64,000 bases of DNA from Gentiana macrophylla (GCA_026214975.1 CM047805.1:186249333-186313332); one strand, 5' to 3'. Counted from the stretch's first letter, positions 32,588 to 46,701 are shown. Notes: generated by a model not told the origin, from the letters alone. Made by a program: numbers and translations.

Positions 32588-33908
32588 ATGGGTGGATATT
32601 CTCAACAATACAACTTATATGAAGACCGATCTACCTACCAACCTTGGGCACCTGAGCTTGGTCAAAATCAGTATTATCAACCGTATTACCAAGAGCATGG
32701 TGCGTTCATGGGATGTGGAATGGGCGACGATTTATCGATATGATGAGGGAACTATAATGGACAGTGCAGGGGCAATTGGAACCGAGAATCACCCGAAAAG
32801 TGGGGAGGCAATCAAAGCCAACATGACTACAATTGGAGCCCAAATCAAGGACAAGGGAATAATCGAAATTATGACTCGAACAACCCTTGAATTGGAGCTC
32901 TCAAAATCGGACTTGCGGCAGATTGACCTCGCTTTATGCGGAAGAGGAACGAGAAAGTGGTATTATTCATGAGCTCATTGAAAGGGTTTCTATGGCTATG
33001 GATGAGAAGTGTCGGCACATCAATTGATCGATTGGTTGAACCGGATGCTCGTGTTATATAAAGAGGCCGAGGATGCTTTGAAACGGGTTGGGAGATGCAA
33101 GACAAGTTTTCCAAATGGGAATATAGGACTTGCCCAAATAATGAAGATTGGCCCCATACGAGATACAAAGGCTATGTTGGATGTCTCGAGGATATCGTGT
33201 CTATCATGACGGCCCGGATGCCGGATCAAAAGAAAAGTCTTGCACACAAACGGTCCGAGTAGATAGTGAGATTGAGGATCCAAATTTCTACAATGAGGTG
33301 TCGGACCGAAAGGCGAGCATGACGAAGAAGCTTATGCATATGAGGTGAATGAGGCAAAGAGAGAGAGAAAGAATGCAAGGCGAGTTGGAAGCTAGGAAAA
33401 GAGAGTTAGGCTGGCACATTAGAGAGAACTCGCAATGGAAAGAGGGCTGTAGAAAGCCGACGGTGAAGAGGTGGAGAGTGAGGTTGATGAATCGGCTTTC
33501 TATGACGAGATATCCGAGCCTCGATAGTGAGTTGGGGCTGCCCATAGTGCCACCTCCAATTGCAATATTTGACTATGGCGGGTTTTCATGTTCTACCTAT
33601 GGCACCTTCACCTCTTGAGATGAAAATTGATGAAACTTTGATGGAATGTGTGGTGGAGCCATCCATTGTTATGAGTGAACAAGAAGTTTTTGGTGGTGAA
33701 AATGGCTCATTATGTGATGAAGAGGAAATGCTAGATTTGGAGATGGAAGATGTGCGGATTTTATCTATTACACCGCCTCCCGAAGAAATGAAAAATGATG
33801 ACCTTGAAGGGTGTGGGATAGATTTGAGCACAACATTTGATGAGCCAGAGATTGAGATGCAAGAGACTGATATGGGATCGCCCATCACTCCATTAGTTGA
33901 TGATGTAC
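32588..33908 (+). pseudogene. Outer Gypsy internal coding remnant, left part
   Basis: Starts with MGGYSQQYNLYEDRSTYQPW and other Q/Y/N-rich sequence, then changes frame repeatedly. The open segment near 33560-33908 is acidic (DEEEMLDLEMEDVR) and ends in ITPLVDDV at the inner Gypsy insertion. The frame then resumes at 48307 with PLESVENFYEYAK. I do not recognise a domain; it may derive from gag. No zinc knuckle, protease or RT was seen. Confidence 0.5.
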
Positions 33909-35483
33909 TGTCACGGATTTTATCAACACAAAATAAACAAGTAATAATCCGGTTAACCTCAAGTATAAGGATCGTAGTATGGAGGCTAATGCCGGGTCGA
34001 TCTTACGGGGAACTAAACGATTGTGGTTCCTAGTTTTTATCTAACTAACCTATGTCACGATTACTAAGCTAAATAACGGATAAAACTAAACAAATCATCA
34101 GTAAATTAAACTTTAACTAAAACGTAAAAGCGGACGAAGAGATGATCTAAAGCCAGAAAGATACGGGTCATGAACCAATTTAAACTAACTAATCTAAGAT
34201 GCGGATAAAAGTAAACTAACTAGACAAATTCAAGCTTTTAAGGATTTAAATCAAATTTATAACGAGCAAACGAGGATTGATCCACCTATCCAACAAGCAT
34301 TGATTCCCTATCTCGATTATATTGCAGCTTTTATTCGATTGGGGTTTCACCTTACCTAGACATGAACCCTAATTCCTTAGAAAGTTCATCTATCAATCTA
34401 TTATCTTCCGATGTGAGATTAACGCGTTTAATAATCAAAGGCGCAAACTTTGTGTTTATAACCTAGTAATCAGACCTATTAACTTCCGTTATTATAGATT
34501 CGAGTTACTATTCTTATTCATGGTGATCTAGGGTTTATTAAGACTTCCATCAACAATAAACAATCAACACATGCATATCTTCCGATATAAAAGCAAATTA
34601 AACATGAATAAGCATGAATAAGAAACAACCTTTATTAAAAACTCACGGATGATCAAGAAAACAAAATCAACAATTGTTGGACGGCTTCACAATACTCGTT
34701 TGATGAAGCTTTTAGCCTCTGAACATCCTCAGCAACTCAAATTTGCAGAAAAAGTACATAAAAAGTAACTAGTGTTTAATCTAAATTAAGAGCATGAAAA
34801 TAGGAATAAAAAGATGAAAAACGCAGCCTAAAGCCGCCCCTAGGTTTAGGGTTTTGAATAATGTGTGTATGATCTCTTATTGTGGAGAAAACAGCCGACT
34901 ATATATAGATTTTAAAGTCGGTTCTGCTAAGTCGGCCACCGGACGCCCGTCTGAAACCTTGAACGCCCGTCCACTCTTCAATAATACTTCGAATCGGGCC
35001 GAGTCATGACCAGACGCTCGTCCATCCAGCGTCCACTCCAGCGTCCGAACTTCCTGAATCAAAGATGACACCCTGGACGCTCGTCCAACTGCATCAGACG
35101 CCCGTCCACTGGACGGAGATACTGGACGCCAGTTTGATATGATCGATTTTGATTTATTGATCTTTATCTCTTCTATCTCTATCCCACTTCTTCATTATCT
35201 CTTTTATCATCAATTAGCTCGAACTTAATCAACCTTTGATCATCTTTTGAGCCTCCAACATGTATCTATAACACATAAAAACATCGCAAAATGTAATAAT
35301 GCTCAAATAATCATAAAATCACAATTAAAACACATAAATCAACCTATTTTGCGATTAACTCTTCTAAAATCTCATTTGCTCAATATATCCATTAAACCCT
35401 CGTTTCTTATGCAATTTAGTACAATTACGGGGAAAAATATCATAGAATATAGCATTATAAATCGTATAAATTCACCCTTAACA
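33909..35483 (-). repeat. Inner Gypsy 3' LTR
   Basis: Matches 46726-48301 nearly base for base. It includes the palindrome array at 34940-35130. Confidence 0.9.
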
Positions 35484-35522
35484 ACTCCCCCACACTTAAG
35501 CTTTTGCTCGTCCCGAGCAAAA
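35484..35522 (-). promoter_or_regulatory. Polypurine tract and upstream hairpin of the inner Gypsy
   Basis: On the minus strand TTTTGCTCG-GGA-CGAGCAAAA forms a perfect 9-bp stem (35522-35502), then CTTAAGTGTGGGGGAGT leads into the LTR. The same module is found in the outer element at 50786-50821. Confidence 0.8.
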
Positions 35523-36959
35523 CAAAACAAAAGTTAGGCTCGAGAAAAAAAACAGGCATCTAAACGTGCATAACACATATCCAATAAATCAGAAGTTCAC
35601 CCTTGTGCATGTGCATAGCCATAATAAACTTCCACTATGTCCAAACTCGAGAAACTCAAAGCAAAACTAGCTAATACCCCCTTGTAGACTAGTAATAAAG
35701 GACACTCATAAGATGCACCCTACAAACGTGATATATCCCGAAAAGAATGATCGAATATATCTAGGGCCTTTCCGAAATACTCAGAGGATAATCCCTACAA
35801 CATATCTGTCAGTTTATACTGGGGATAAGATAGACGATAACTTAGTCTTATATACATTTCATAATACTTTATCAGTTGATTTAACTTTTCACTTAAAACA
35901 CACATCAGAATGAGCTCTTGCCCTGTCATAGCAGAATAGGACATTTCGAGATAATACCCTACCTTACTCCAATCATAAGGCGACTTCTTACATTGTATCG
36001 TGAGCTTTTAGTCATCATAGTGGTAGAGGACATACGTGGTATACCCTATCTCACTCAAATCATCGACTAGCTTCCGACACACCCAATAATTTCATATTAA
36101 TTCAACTTTTTCACTTGACAATAGCTACGTGTTGCTTATCACATTCAAACCTTAGATATTCACAGTACCTCATACTACGGAACTAAATACAAACTACCAT
36201 AAATCTCACGATATATACGTAGCACTAAGTACATGACTTATAAGAAAATCAAAAACTACTAATCCAAATGGGGTATAACTTTATAAATTAGCTCATCGTT
36301 CACTATGGCTCGTGAAAAACAGTGTCAGGTGAAACATCTAACTTACCAAATATATGATACATAGCATAGATGACTATCGAAAACAAAGAACATTAACATG
36401 TATTGCCTACTCGGGACAAAACAAAAACAACGATTAATAGGAAAATTTTTAAAAATTTTAGCTCATTTGCATAGAAACATTACGAAATAAACAAATGTGT
36501 AGATACATATCGAAACATTCCCTCCCCAGCACTTAAAAATCAACATGTCCTCATGTTGTGCAAAACGAAAGAAAAGAAAAGACTTAGGCGATTGAAATCG
36601 AAACTCGAATCGTTGGTCGGCCGGAGCCTTCATAATGATACCACGAATGTATAACCGCACAATGTAGATACTGCACATCTTAGACAACATGGAACCATCT
36701 CGGGAAAACGAGAGTCATACCAACATGGAAAGAGATATCAAAAATAAAGATAAATCAAAGTGAGAGCACTCAATACATCCGAAAAGTTGAAACACGGTTG
36801 AAATGAAAGTACGCCGCTTTATGGCTTACAAGGTCCATCGAAAATAAATAGTAGCAATATCAAAATTACAACGAACCGTAGAAGTAAAAATGTCAATACA
36901 AAACAACCAATGTAAAAATAGACAAAATAAGATCAAGGTTGGCTCGGTGCCGCAAATCA
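35523..36959 (-). other. Inner Gypsy 3' untranslated region
   Basis: AT-rich with no coding domain. Confidence 0.4.
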
Positions 36960-38395
36960 TCACCGGAGGATCGGAGGAGGGTCCGAGAAAGGTGGTGCCG
37001 TAGCCCTAGCCGCCGAGTCAGTACGCTCTCATCCGAAGATGACTCGAGTCGTGTAAAACATCCGCAATGACCTGCTCAATCTCATCAAGAAAAGATAATC
37101 AACGGAGCTCGGATTGAAGATTCTCATATCCCTCGGTTGCCGGCCCTCACGGATGCAATCAAGAATCGTCAACATGTTATTCTCGTGTATCCCGAATATC
37201 ACCGAGCCATTCCCGAAACTATTGGCCATGCTTAACCGCATCCGGACAGCGGGAGATAAAGGAGGAAGGGAGGATGCACGAGTGCTTGCCGATGAACCAG
37301 GCTCCGTAGGTGCCTCCGGCTCGAAATGTCCCGAGGGCTTACTCTTCTCCCTCTCAGATAGGCCTGGGGGTTCTTCGGTTTATGATCCGCCCCAAACTCG
37401 GGCACACCGGCATCAAGACACAAACCGTGGATCAAATGAGGTATGATCAAGCTCGTGTATAAACCTTCTCGATTGATAGATATCTCGTCGTACAATGCCT
37501 GTCCCCACATCCACATTCGGTCCAAACGTCAAACGCATACAAAGATGCCTAGGTCACCAATATGAAAGTGTGTCAAGTTGTTTTTAGGCAACAACCGATT
37601 ACGAATGAATCGACATTTGGACCTTCCAATCCTCCGTCCAGTCGTGGTAACCAACTCCTTCCGGTCTCCTCCCGGTCTCAACGTCCGGCCACATCCGGGC
37701 AAACTCTCAATCTCAACTCCTCCAAAGGATCCCGTCCCCAAACTCGCCATGCACAATCTCCTCCTTATAATCCCGACCCTCGAAAGCCGCTAAGTTGTAT
37801 TTCCGATTAATCACCTCCGGTGTAAAGGGAACTTCCACCCCTCGAACCACGACTACCTTTGTCCCCAAGTCGGTTTCGAGCAGTTTGCATAAAATTCCCG
37901 AACTAGGAGCTATTCACCGGGTAGTCGGGATTGTCATCAAGGCTTCCCATTTCCTATCCTTAAGCAACTTAACGAACCCGAATCGACCTTCGCCTCCAAA
38001 ATAGCCCTCTCAACCAACATGTTTCTCGAAAAGTAGTGTTGGGTATAAACTTCATGAGCTCTGTGGTTCACGAATCGACGAGGCAATGGCATCGGGCAAC
38101 GGTTTTAGACTTCTTTCTAGAGGGGCTGCCTAGGTACAACCGGCTCCTCTTCCCGGGTAGCCTCGACAGTTTCCTCAACCCTAGGCAGACCTCCACCTCT
38201 CTCGAACTCTCGGCATCCGTACTAAAGGCACATCATCATCCGTCTCGGACTCGGAGGTTGGCTCATCTCGTAAGGTTGTCCTAGTTTGGGTGGCTCTGAG
38301 GGGTTGCTCACGAATACTCACACCCGGTTAGGATCAACTAAGGTAGGGTCAATCTCTTTACGCTTCTTCCCGCCTCCGGGCCACTTCCTTACCAT
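36960..38395 (-). pseudogene. Inner Gypsy post-pol ORF, 'putative plant transposon protein'-like
   Basis: Begins near 38395 with MVRKWPGGGKKRKEIDPTLV and changes frame several times. Readable parts include RGVEVPFTPEVINRKYNLAA near 37800-37850 and YTSLIIPHLIHGLCLDAGVP near 37400-37460. This pattern is familiar from the extra ORF of Athila-like and other plant Gypsy elements (Transposase_32-like, from memory). It occupies the env position, but I see no membrane segment or signal peptide. Confidence 0.5.
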
Positions 38396-40379
38396 GCCTC
38401 TTCACAACGCTTTCTTATGAACCATTTCCACGCCTAATCTAAACCAAACAATCCAAATGTGCACAAAGGATACCCGTTTATCATCCAAAGCGGGATTTCA
38501 AATCAACCAAACCACAAACCACATCCATAATCATCACCAAACAACCCATTCATCACCCATCACAACACCACATCACCAAAACAGAGCAGAAAGAAACACC
38601 AAAACCGAAAAAAAAAAATTAAATTAAGGTGACATTCAAGAAAACGAGCCGACTCAAAGATCGAACTCACAAAAACGTGAATGAAATCCGAGAAAAAGTT
38701 GTTACTAACTTACCAAGTAGGGTGAGTAGATGCTGATCGAGATGAAGATTAGTCCAAACAACACCAAATTGGCTCCCAAAATCGGATTTTTCTCTCAAAA
38801 AGTCGGACTGAAGTGGGTCCTGATTCTCCAAAAATATCGTGTGTTGGGGGATTTGGTTATGAAAATCAAAGAGAGGGTATCAAGGGCGGCCTATAGCACT
38901 TTGAATCGCTCGAAATGGTTTAGAATCGACGATTTTAGGGCAAAAGGAGGGAGAGAAACCGTTTTCGCGTTTTGAAATTACGAAAAGTGAGGTTCACTCG
39001 ATGATGGGGTATATATGATGAGGTTGGACGTTCGTCCAACTCGGTGGACGGGCGCCCACCGGGAAATCGATGAATCGACGGGCGCCCGTCGGTTTATTAA
39101 ACGCTTCGTCAAGATTTGAAATCACATACTGATTGGAGGAATAAAGCGGCGGGCGTCCAGGCTTAGTGGGCGCTTCCGCCCCGAATTGGTCAAGCGGACG
39201 GGCGTCCCGAGTTACGGACGGGCGTCCACGCAGCTTTAAGTGCAAAAATCATAAAATTCCCATACACATCAAATTCAAAATTTCCTTCTTATTAAACTTA
39301 TATAAATCCTCAAAAATACAAATAAAAAGCAAATGAAGTACCAAATTACTAATAAATAAAAACAAATGGAAAACAAAGGGTTGCCTCCCACTCGGCGCTT
39401 TTTACGTCGTTTGCTCGACGAAACATCCTAAGAACGCTAGTCATCATAAATGTCCGACCAATCGATCACTCGAATGAGACGGCGGAGCATGTCAATCGCC
39501 GGAGGAAATCATACTCATCTTGTAAACCCCAGGTCCTCACCACCACATCAACACCTCGAAAGTGCTCGACTTGCGGCACTAGCGCTAAATCTGTCGACAT
39601 CGGATCATTGAGGATGGTGTAAGGGCGCCCTAGAGCCGCTTGTAACTCCTCGGTAGTAAAGTCTCCACCTCCCGAACAACGGGAACAATGAGAACAAAGG
39701 TGACCGTCTTGACGCGGGTACTAATGTCAAAATCTACGTGCAAAACGATGGTTCCTCCCGGCCCGTCATCTACAAAGAATGAGTGGAATCCTCCTAAGGA
39801 AAGGTAACTCCTCCGGGCCGAACACCGAAATCCATATCTAGAAAGCACAACTAAGCGGCGAGATAAAAACAAGAACTTAATAAGGCTAAAATGAATAAAC
39901 TAAACTTAAATACTAACACTATCAAAGCATAAAACAAAACAACTAAAAGAACGATATCTAGGTTGCCCCAGTGGCGCTTTTTTGTTAATGTCGTTAGCTC
40001 GACACATTGTAAGCTCACTGGATCGGGCCATTTAACCTTTCTCGCGCCACCACTACCTCGTGTAGCTCCGATCGATGGTGTGGTCGCAGCGACAGACATC
40101 TCACACATGGGGTGAAATCTTTGAAAGCTCTCCAAACCTTCTTAAGTTTCCCATAGTTGTGTTTTTTCTCCTCGACTCCTCCGATGACGTTTAAGTTGTC
40201 GCTCCTTTCTAACTCTTCCATATCGGCACTACCGCTAGAACTTCTTCGACGGATCACTACCATCATCCTCGGAGAACACGTCGGGTGATAACTCGTCAAA
40301 TTCTTCGACCGAGTAACACCACATCCGAGAATATCGAGAATTTAACAATCAAAGATGTCTCTTTAGGTTCACCAATATA
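38396..40379 (-). other. Inner Gypsy spacer between pol and post-pol ORF
   Basis: Carries two copies of the conserved GCGCC..GGGAGGCAACCC module (39378-39420 and, less complete, 39961-40003) and a palindrome array at 39024-39236. The minus-strand frames at 39630-40299 have no recognised domain. Confidence 0.5.
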
Positions 40380-41949
40380 GTGTTTGCATCTTTGACCGTT
40401 GACTCGAACGGTTCACCACTATAACCACGAAGTTCTAGAACGCCTCCGGAATGATTTGGAGAATCTCGAAGGGGCCGGACCAACGCGTCCTTAACTTTCC
40501 AGAAGCAGATGTAACCTGGAATTATATAGAAGAACTTGTTCGCCCGACATGAAATTCTCTCCTCTTAATCTTAGCATCGTGGAGTAGCTTCATCTTATCC
40601 TTACTAATCCTGGCACTTTCATAGGCCTGGAGTCCGAATCGCCGGCTCATGTAATCTGCCAGAGTCGATGCTTCCCACAAGATTGGGAATCAAAGTTCGA
40701 AACTTTGTAGCCCAATAAGCTCTATGCTCTAACTCGACAGGTGAGATGACATGGTTTCCGTAGACCATCGATATGGTGATGTACCCATGGGGTCTTATAG
40801 GCGATTCGATATGCCCACGATACATCATCCAACTTTAGACTCCGATCTTTCCTATGATCATAATGATCTTTCTCCAGATCTTCTTAATGCTCGGTTGCTC
40901 CTTTCAACCTGACCACTAGTCATCGGATGATATGGTGTGCCAATTTTATGCCGGACACCATATTTTTCGAGCACTTTCTCTAGGGGTCGGTTGCAGAAAT
41001 GCGTCCCTTCATCACTGATCAAGGCACGTGGACATCCAAACCTCACGAAAATATTCTTCTTTAGAAATTTCATTACCGTTTTATGATCATTGTGAGGAGT
41101 GGCTTGGGCCTCCACCCATTTAGACACGTAATCCACGCAGACTAAGATGTATTTATTACCGCAAGATGATGGGAATGGTCCCATAAAATCGATACCCCAT
41201 ACATCAAAGACTTCGCATTCGAGGATGGGTTTTAAAGGCATGTCAAAACGCCTTGTCAGAGTACCGGTTCTTTGGCACCTATCACAAGCTTTACAGAAAG
41301 CTTCCGTATCTTTAAAGATCGTAGGCCAATAGAAACCGGATTGAAAGATCTTAGCAACGGTTTTCCACGGACCAAAGTGACCTCCTGTGGGTCCACTGTG
41401 GCACTGCTCAATGATGTCACGTTGCTCAGATTCTGGAATACATCTCCTAAGCAAACCATCTTTACAGATCTTGAAAAGATAAGGTTCATCCCAAACGAAA
41501 TATTTTAAATCCGAGAAGAACTTTTTCTTCTCCTGATAAGACATCTCTGGATCGAGATAACGGCCATGAAGGTAGTTTACAATGGAAGAATACCATGGAA
41601 CATCAGGAGAGCGGCCATCTATCAACATGATGTTCTCTAGAGGAAAGTAAAGATCTATATCATCTGGTTCATTCTTTTCCTCAGTTAACATCCTAGACAC
41701 ATGATCCGCTACTACATTCTCACTGCCCTTTTTGTCCTTAATTTGAACGTCAAACTCTTGTAGGGTCAATATCCAACGTAGTAAGCGCGGTTTGGCCTCT
41801 TTCTTAGTCATCAGATAACGCAAAGCAGCGTGATCAGTCCACACGATCACTTGAGCTCCTAACAAGTAACTACGAAACTTGTCCATAGCAAAGACTACGG
41901 CCAGTAGTTCCTTTTCAGTAGTAGTATAGTTAACTTGAGAGGGGTTCAA
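40380..41949 (-). pseudogene. Inner Gypsy pol, RNase H and integrase
   Basis: The frame 41949-40858 has the RNase H core ([20 protein letters not shown] and [11 protein letters not shown]). The integrase zinc finger follows ([10 protein letters not shown] then CKACDRC), and then the catalytic core with its acidic residues in IDFMGPF, SDEGTHF and GQVERSN. After a frame break near 40858 the integrase C-terminus (VELEHRAYWA near 40720, then a KLRTRWSGPFEI segment near 40460-40500) is readable. All three catalytic residues of the integrase core remain. It is joined to RT after a short gap around 41950-42000. Confidence 0.85.
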
Positions 41950-42000
41950 TGTGTGACTTGCGTAATAGATAGGTCGGAACTTTCCTTGATCTTTTGCCTA

Positions 42001-43445
42001 CTAGAAACGGCACCAACAAAGATAGTTTGATGCGTCGCACATAAGCTCAAATGGTAGGTTCCAGTCAGGCGATATAAGAATCGGAGCGGATATTAAACGA
42101 TCCTTAAGCTCCTCAAACGCTTGCTTGCAGCTTGCATCAAAATTAAACTCAACGTCTTCCTTTAGTAAAGTGGGCGAGGGCTTGGCTATCTTGGAGAAAT
42201 CTTGAATGAACCTCCTATAGAAGCCGACATGTCCGAGAAAACCTCGGACTTCCCGAACATTCTTAGGGTAGCTCATCTTCTCAATAGCTTCTACCTTGGC
42301 CCTATCTACTTCTATACCTTTGGCGGAGATCTTGTGGCCAAGAACTATTCCTTCATCTACCATGAAATGGCATTTTTCCCAATTAAGTACTAGGTTCTTT
42401 TCCACACATCTGGATAACACCTGATCAAGATTGTCAAGGCAATCATCAAAAGACTGACCAAAAACCGAAAAATCATCCATAAAAATCTCCATACACTTTT
42501 CTACAAGCCCGTCAAAGATGGCCAGCATACATCGCTGAAATGTAGCTGGGGCATTGCAGAGACCGAACGGCATTCGTCTATATGCGAATGTACCATAAGG
42601 CAGCGGTGAAGGTGGTCTTTTCTTGGTCAATTTGGATCAATGGGTATCTGGAAATATCCTCGAATATCCATCTAGGAAACAAGATAGAATCGTGCCCCGC
42701 CAGGCGCCGAGCATCCGGTCAATGAATGGAAGGGGGAAAGTGATCTTTCATGGTTACCTCATTGAGCTTTCGATAATCGATCTGAGACTCAGTAACCGTG
42801 ATAACAAGCCTCAATGCAATTTCCTCTCCTTTCTCATTCTTTTCAATTGTAATTCCACCTTTTTGGGAACTACTTGAGTCGGGAAACCCATTCACTATCC
42901 GCGATGGCATAAATGATTCCCATGTCCGGAAGTTTAATGATTTCTTTTAACGACTTCTTGCATATGAGGTTAAGCCTTGGCTGGCCGCCTCGACACACTT
43001 GGCGCCTCATTCGTCTTGATCTTGTGCATGCAGATGTCGGGAGATATTCCCCGATATCTCCTACTTGCCAACCAAAAGCTTTTTCATTCTTCTTCAAGAC
43101 GTTAATCAGTTTCATTTCTTCTGTACGGGAAAGCTTGGCAGATATGATTAAAGGAAGCTTGTCACCCTCTCTTAAGAACACATACTTAAGATGTTTAGTA
43201 ACGGCTTCAACACCAAATCCGCAGGGGGCTTCTAAACTAGACTTGAGATCTCCACTTTTCAACTCAATATCATTGAGTTTACTCACGTGGTCCCACCGCC
43301 AAAGCTTCTCCTTCCAACGACTCTTCCTCAAAATCACCGCTAGTTGATCCAGATTCACCCTACCATGAGTATTCAAATTATCTACTAATCGCTCATATTC
43401 TCGCCTACACCATGACTTGCTTATCCATATAGTCGGTGAAATCAT
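42001..43445 (-). pseudogene. Inner Gypsy pol, reverse transcriptase
   Basis: The catalytic core 42630-42001 reads YRRMPFGLCNAPATFQRCML and the active site IFMDDFSVFG (near 42460-42490), then RGFLGHVGFYRRFIQDFSKI. The N-terminal part (43445-42719) shows LIISAKLSRTEEMKLINVLK, the KNEKAFGW segment and, in another frame, YRKLNEVTMKDHFP. The frames of the two parts are broken around 42650-42720 and 43000. FMDD in place of YxDD is common in this lineage. Confidence 0.85.
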
Positions 43446-43485
43446 CCGTCATATAATCAATGGAAAAGCCGGTTGGAGGGCCGAG

Positions 43486-43990
43486 GGTACTTGAATGGAC
43501 TTTAAGACATTGTAACTCACCTCTTGGTCACCAACTCGGATAGTCACTTGCCCGCCATCGCAGATCGATGAGAGCTCGAGTGTAGATAAGAAAGGTCTTC
43601 CTAGAATCAAGGGAACGTTTTAGTCTTTCTCTATATCTAAGACATACCAATCAACCTGGAAAGGTAAATCGATCAATCTGAACCAAAACGTCTTTTAAGA
43701 TTCCCAAGCTTTCTTAGAGGATCTATCCATGAATTGTAAACTCATAGTAGTGGGTTCTAGAAGACTTTGTAAACCGAAATGTTTGCATCTGAGACATTGG
43801 CATAAGGCTTATAGAGGCACCTAGATCACACAAAGAATTGGGGAAGACTAGACCTCCCATCAAAACTGTAAGTACAAATTTGCCAGGGTCACCTCTTTTA
43901 ATTGGTAAGTTTTCATAATTGATCATGGAACAATCCTCACCAATATGCCTTTCCATGCTCAAGTAATTTCTTTTTCGAAGACACAACATC
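43486..43990 (-). pseudogene. Inner Gypsy aspartic protease region
   Basis: LPIKRGDPGKFVLTVLMGGL and FPNSLCDLGASISLMPMS near 43800-43900 are the Athila-type protease core, with DLGAS in place of the usual D(T/S)GA active-site motif, as is usual for plant Gypsy elements. A frame break follows near 43720. Confidence 0.75.
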
Positions 43991-44399
43991 CTTGATAAAT
44001 TTTGTATACTTAGGCATCTCGACTAAGACATCCGACAATGGAAGATTCACCTGAGTATTCTTCAAAAGGTTTAGCACCTTTTCGTACTTCTTATCCTCAA
44101 TCAAAGGAATGTTGCTCTTTCTCGGTGGAAATGGAAGTTTCTTAAGGTCATCCTCAGAGAAAACCTTTTTCGAGGATGCACTGACAGCTCTGTCTTCCAG
44201 ATCCTTCCAACGAACCGTTTTTTCAGATTTCTCAGTAGTCGGGGATCACCCTCTCACGACTTTCGCTGCTTTTTTTCGGTCCTCAAAGGATCACCCACTT
44301 GAGGATCACCAAATTCTTCACCTCTCGGGGATCACCACCTGAGTTTTCTCTTCTTGATTGAGGGAGTGTAGGTGCTCGGCTTCCCTCCCGCCTTATCAA

Positions 44400-46129
44400 T
44401 GGCGGGAGGGCTGGGTTTCCCGGATGGGAAGGACCACTAACTTGAGTACCGCTCCCTAAGATTCATTGCACCGGCCTCCTCCTTACCGTATTGAATTGAT
44501 GGCACGAGGTCGATGACATTGGCCTTTGTTCAAATCACTGAGCAACTTGACCACCTTCGGATTCTTCTCGGTGAAACCGGCACGGCCTGGGTCTAGGGGC
44601 TAACTGCTCAGCCAGTTGCCCAATTTGTCTCTCAAGATTCTTCATCGATCTACTTTGCTCTTCCAACTTAGCCTCAAGATTTGTAGGTTGGGAGGGGCCT
44701 TGAGAGTTTTGGTGATTTGGAGCATAGATTTGGTGAGGCCGACTTTGAAATTGAGAATTTGAATTGGAAGGCCAATTCTGATTGAATTTTTGCGTAGGAT
44801 TGGAAAAATTCGAGTTTTGATTCTGATTAAACCCAGGGTTTCTATTGAAATTCTGATTCGAATTAAAATTCGAGTTGGGATTGAAATTTGAAGATTGATT
44901 AAACCCTTGGTTTTGAAAATTGCCCCGACTGAAACCGATTGAACCTTTGATTGTTCTCGGCCATAGAATGCATTCACTTCCGCGATTCATCCGTTCATAG
45001 GCGTAGGTTAGAAGTGTGCTGACTTCGTCACAATTTTGACATGTGACTTGATTGTACTGTCCCATAGTCATGAACAGCATTAACCTGATAAGGTGCGGGG
45101 GATTAAATTGACATTGGCCATTCATATGGCGGTCCGACAACAATTTTTCGCAATCTGAACACCGAGGTTCTGGGAAAAGAGGAAGTTTGATTTATAGGAT
45201 TGGAAACTTGAGGGAGGCCATCTGCTTTTGCGGATGGCAATCAAACTTTGTAAATTGACTTCCTCAACCTTGGGAGGAGGAGGTGCACAATTGCTTGATA
45301 AGAGGGGCATAGTTATATTTGGCAATGTCCTCAAACAATGCCCATCCTCATCAAAGCGTTTTCTTGAAAGGCCCCGCTTGAGAAAGAACTATTGACCATG
45401 CCTTTTGTAAGCTCGGTCAATCCATCAAAGAATGTATTGACTTGCCTTTCAAAGGCAAGCCATGGTGGGGGCATTTTCTAAGAAGGGACTTGAATCTCTT
45501 CCAACACTCGAAGAAAGATTCATTCTCTTTCTGATAGAATGTGAAAATGTCATTTAAGCACTGGGCTGTCTTTGAAGGTGGAAAATATTGACTCAAGAAC
45601 TCCTTTTCGAGTTCTGCCCAGGTGGTGATAGATTCAGAAGGGAGAGAGGTGTACCACTCTTTAGCCTCTCTTTCGAGAGAAAAGGAAAAGTTTAAGTTTA
45701 ATAGCATCCTCACTTACTCCTTGGATGCGTGTAGTACCGCATATCTCTAAGAATGTGTGTAAGTGGGTATGCGGATTCTCTGATTGGTAGCCGTGAAAAA
45801 TTGATGCGTGCTGCATCATCTGGATAAGTCCTGGCTTCAGCTCAAAAGTTTGTGCAGTAATGGCCGGAATAACAATAGCTGGGTTGACCTTGACTTCGCC
45901 TGGCATGGCGTAGTCCGCCAATGTACGTCTATTATCGCGCCATTATCACAAAATCGGTGATTTCTCTTGCTAGTTGTTCTTCAAGATCTCGCTCGCTCAC
46001 ACCGCGAACCGCAGAACGGAAATTCCGCCTGTTTGGCCGGACTATGGTTCGCTCGGGGTCAGGGGTGTATATTAACAAACCCTTTTGACTCCGAGTTTGC
46101 ATAAACCGGACCAAAAACAAGTGGAACAA
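44400..46129 (-). pseudogene. Inner Gypsy gag
   Basis: The likely start is MQTRSQKGLLIYTPDPERTI near 46100. The retrotransposon gag domain (KEWYTSLPSESITTWAELEK then SQYFPPSKTAQCLNDIFTF) lies at 45713-45417, preceded by SIFHGYQSENPHTHLHTFLE at 45921-45661. A zinc-binding CENC-like patch and a long N/F/Q-rich tail (SNFNPNSNFNSNQNFNRNPG and more) cover 45143-44640. At least four frame changes break it. Confidence 0.8.
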
Positions 46130-46701
46130 AACCTAAAAACTAAGAAGAGATCAAAGCCTAAACTAAAAATTAAAAGCCTAAAGAGAGAGGAAAGGAAAAG
46201 AAGAAAGGGAAACAAAAGTGTTAAAGAAAACAATACCGGACGGACGTCCAAAAGATTGGACGGGCGTCCAGATGAAATTGAGGTCGGACGGGCGTTTAGT
46301 AATAAACGCCGTCTGATGCATGATAATCTGAACGGGCGTCCAAAAGTTATGGACGCTCGTCTAAGTGAATAAAACAGAACAGAATTGATAATTTCCCAGC
46401 GGACGGGCGTCCAATATCCTGGCGCCCGTTTGCTCACGGAAAACTTAGAAACGAACAGAATTTGCGGATAAAGCAAGAAGAGGAAGGAAGAACGTCGAAA
46501 AAAAAGCGAAAAAATAGAAGATCTAACTTCAAGAAAAATACTAAGGGAAAGTTTTAAACCCTAATTATCTACTTAACAACTACCTAAAACAATTATCAAC
46601 TAAAAACAGGAATGTAAAACGGATTAAAACAGGAAAACGAAACAAAAACAAACAGAAAACAAAAAAGGAAAACGAAAATAAAAACTAGACAACCGTCCGG
46701 T
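46130..46701 (-). other. Inner Gypsy 5' leader
   Basis: Between the primer-binding site and gag. It carries the densest palindrome array outside the LTRs (46236-46440). Confidence 0.55.

Noticed and set aside
33586..33888. Minus-strand serine-rich ORF
   Set aside because: Complement of the acidic plus-strand remnant of the outer Gypsy; its serine richness mirrors GAT/GAA codons.
35247..35537. ORF repeated at 48065-48334
   Set aside because: Identical because it lies in the two LTR copies; no domain and opposite to LTR transcription.
37114..38284. Plus-strand Pro/Ser-rich ORFs in the inner Gypsy
   Set aside because: The minus strand of the same stretch carries recognisable post-pol ORF motifs, so these are shadows.
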